Shown here piece after piece: positions 14,239 through 15,714 of a DNA stretch of 15,714 nucleotides; position 1 is the first letter of the stretch, and every line of letters starts with the position of its first letter. Location: NCBI GenBank assembly GCA_964400655.1, contig CAYNVN010000013.1, positions 1 to 15,714 on the forward strand, read 5' to 3'. The DNA is from B16-G9 sp964400655 (GTDB taxonomy: Bacteria; Bacteroidota; Bacteroidia; Bacteroidales; F082). The notes beneath the pieces are model-generated. The model saw nothing but the letters and a program-made list of their open reading frames with translations, was not told where the DNA came from and made no database searches. A program made the position numbers and the translations under genes.

Positions 14239-14928
14239 TTAGCTCAAAGGCGATAATTTATTTTTTTCCGTAATTACTTCACCATCCAGCAAATTAATTA
14301 CCCTGTGTGCAAAACCGGCATCGCGTTGCGAGTGGGTAACCATTACAATGGTGGTTCCCTCCTGATTGAGTTCGGTAAGCAGGTTCATTACTTCGATACC
14401 GTTTTTTGAATCGAGGTTACCGGTAGGTTCGTCGGCGAGTATTAATCCGGGATTGGCAACTACTGCCCGTGCAATGGCAACACGCTGCTGCTGTCCGCCC
14501 GAAAGTTGTTGTGGAAAATGTTTGGTACGGTGGCCTATTTTCATTCTTTGTAAAACGTCGTTTACTTTCTTTTTGCGTTCGGAGGCTTTCATTTTAAGAT
14601 AAACAAGCGGCAGTTCCACATTTTCAAATACATTCATTTCATCAATAAGGTTAAAGCTCTGAAAAACAAATCCGATGTTTCCTTTGCGGAATTTGGTTCT
14701 GTCTTTTTCTTTTAGTGCGGCCACTTCGGTTCCGTTAAAATGGTAGCTGCCTTCGGTAGGGTTATCCAGCAAACCGATAATGTTAAGCAGGGTTGATTTA
14801 CCACACCCCGAAGGCCCCATTACGGCAACAAATTCGCCTTCTTTTACATTGATGTTAACGCCGTTAAGTGCGTATGTTTCCACTTCGTCGGTACGGAATA
14901 CTTTGGTTAGTTCTTTAATTTGAATCAT
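14239..14928 (-). CDS. ABC transporter ATP-binding protein (MacB/LolD type)
   Basis: This 229-residue ATPase powers the neighbouring FtsX-like permease. It contains Walker A GPSGCGKST (residues 38-46), the Q-loop region FVFQSFNLI (87-95), the signature LSGGQQQRVAIARA (142-155), Walker B LILADEPTGNLD (162-173) and the H-loop VTHS. The L-L-D/N-P-T-x-G pattern and the N-L-D-S segment are typical of the LolD/MacB/FtsE group. The start at 14928 (MIQIKELTKVF) was preferred over an upstream in-frame ATG at 15012, because the extra 28 residues are not family-like. It lies downstream of the permease in the same direction. Likely roles are export or envelope lipid/peptide handling; the substrate is not readable. 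Confidence 0.95.
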   Translation of the reverse strand: MIQIKELTKVFRTDEVETYALNGVNINVKEGEFVAVMGPSGCGKSTLLNIIGLLDNPTEGSYHFNGTEVAALKEKDRTKFRKGNIGFVFQSFNLIDEMNVFENVELPLVYLKMKASERKKKVNDVLQRMKIGHRTKHFPQQLSGGQQQRVAIARAVVANPGLILADEPTGNLDSKNGIEVMNLLTELNQEGTTIVMVTHSQRDAGFAHRVINLLDGEVITEKNKLSPLS

Positions 14929-14950
14929 TGTTTTATGAATTAATTGGTTA

Positions 14951-15061
14951 TTAATTTGTTTTAATAATTTCAATTTTTTTCGGGTATTTAACTGTTGCCC
15001 TGTTTCCACCATAAAGGTTTCCCGTTATTGCTGCTTTATCTTCCACTTTTTTCTTACTCAT
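14951..15061 (-). CDS. Possible 36-residue ORF between permease and ATPase
   Basis: An ATG at 15061 overlaps the permease 3' end by 8 bp out of frame. It opens a reading frame beginning MSKKKVEDKAAITGNLYGG, continuing with NRATVKYPKKIEIIKTN, and ending with TAA at 14951-14953, 22 bp before the ATPase start. The product would be basic and soluble, with no motif I recognise. The overlap and spacing are those of a translationally coupled gene, and the frame fills almost the whole gap. It could equally be chance, or a relic of a larger gene. Confidence 0.3.
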   Translation of the reverse strand: MSKKKVEDKAAITGNLYGGNRATVKYPKKIEIIKTN

Positions 15062-15714
15062 ACCTCAATGTTTTAACAGGATTTTGTCGTGCTGCCCTTA
15101 TACTTTGTATGGAAATGGCTGCCACTGCAATTAATAAAGCAATGGTGCCGGCCATCAGGAAATAAACAAATGTGATATTAATTTTGTTGGCAAAATTTGC
15201 AAGCCATTGTTTCATAACCATGTATGCAATTAAAAATGCAGGTATCATGGCCCATATTACCCAAATCAAAATATCTTTAAGCAATTTTAATAATACTTCG
15301 GCAGAAGTGCTGCCTAAAACTTTTCTGATACCTATCTCTTTTGTTCGACGTTCCACATTAAAAAACGACAGGGCGAACATCCCTCCAAAAGCAAGCAAAA
15401 GAGCGACAAGTGTTCCGTAAAAAACAACCATTAGCAGGTTGTCTTCGCGGCTAAATTTTCGGTTATATATATCGGTTAATTCAAAAAAATTAAAATGATA
15501 ATCCGGATCGAACCGGTTAAATATTGCTTTAATCTGTTGTAGTTTTTGTTTGTCAAGTTTATCTTTAATTTTTAAATAAAAAACATTTATCCGATCGGAA
15601 TAGGCTGTTAAGGCCAATGGTTCAACGGGTTCTCCTGCATTTTCGAAATAATAAAAATCTTTAACCACTCCAATTATTTTCATGGGGTCATCAAACATAA
15701 CAACTGATTTTCCG
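15054..15714 (-). CDS. ABC transporter permease, FtsX/MacB type (5' partial)
   Basis: The frame runs off the right edge of the window; 219 complete codons plus the stop are present, so only the C-terminal part of the protein is seen. It begins in the periplasmic MacB-like domain with MKIIGVVKDFYY (a very common signature in Bacteroidota permeases) and NVFYLKIKDK. It then has an FtsX domain with three membrane segments: LMVVFYGTLVALLLAFGGMF, ILIWVIWAMIPAFLIAYMVM and YFLMAGTIALLIAVAAI. Between the first two lies the cytoplasmic coupling segment VERRTKEIGIRKVLGS, which contacts the ATPase. It ends IRAARQNPVKTLRYE, the standard C-terminus of this group. Together with the ATPase it forms a type VII ABC exporter-like complex. 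Confidence 0.93.
   Translation of the reverse strand, partial: GKSVVMFDDPMKIIGVVKDFYYFENAGEPVEPLALTAYSDRINVFYLKIKDKLDKQKLQQIKAIFNRFDPDYHFNFFELTDIYNRKFSREDNLLMVVFYGTLVALLLAFGGMFALSFFNVERRTKEIGIRKVLGSTSAEVLLKLLKDILIWVIWAMIPAFLIAYMVMKQWLANFANKINITFVYFLMAGTIALLIAVAAISIQSIRAARQNPVKTLRYE

Noticed and set aside
14929..15012. N-terminal 28-residue extension of the ABC ATPase
   Set aside because: The conserved family start is the ATG at 14928; the upstream segment is better explained as intergenic DNA or part of the 36-residue ORF in another frame.

Overview
The window looks like a chromosomal segment of a member of the Bacteroidota, probably in or near the Bacteroidales/Marinilabiliales. Four observations support this: upstream regions carry the Bacteroidota sigma factor -7 box (TAnnTTTG) instead of an E. 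coli -10 box; Shine-Dalgarno sequences are essentially absent; several proteins are phylum-typical forms (a DksA-like protein with a degenerate zinc finger, an enlarged LspA, a zinc-finger-less TopA, short PabB and PabC); and intergenic DNA is AT-rich. No rRNA, tRNA, CRISPR array or complete insertion sequence was seen. The placement is inferred from gene and promoter style, not from a database search.

Layout. Positions 1-251 hold the 3' end of a plus-strand Xre-type helix-turn-helix gene, followed by a 130-bp imperfect inverted repeat with the geometry of an integron attC site. Then comes a minus-strand housekeeping block, in transcription order: queA (tRNA queuosine synthesis), a small two-helix membrane protein, rpe (pentose phosphate pathway) and a THEM6-like hotdog thioesterase. 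The 538-bp gap at 2943-3480 contains the queA promoter, a divergent promoter that shares its -33 palindrome, and a probable structured small RNA ending in an intrinsic terminator. Plus-strand dksA-like and lspA genes follow and converge, 15 bp apart, on minus-strand topA. Next, all on the minus strand, are a secreted FG-GAP beta-propeller protein (7008-8507) and a secreted S9 dipeptidyl/tripeptidyl peptidase (8565-10703).

Positions 10922-13537 form the para-aminobenzoate locus for folate synthesis. pabA lies on the minus strand, while pabB and pabC overlap on the plus strand. Between them sits a damaged HEPN/MNT toxin-antitoxin pair: the MNT antitoxin is intact, but the HEPN toxin is reduced to its first 30 residues. 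The right end (13664-15714, minus strand) carries the 3' part of a MacB/FtsX-type ABC permease, a possible tiny overlapping ORF, the cognate ATPase and a secreted thioredoxin-like protein.

Most genes are ordinary housekeeping. The parts that deserve follow-up are the attC-like element at the left edge, the candidate small RNA upstream of dksA, and the decayed toxin-antitoxin module splitting the pab genes. No complete novel multi-gene system is evident in this window.
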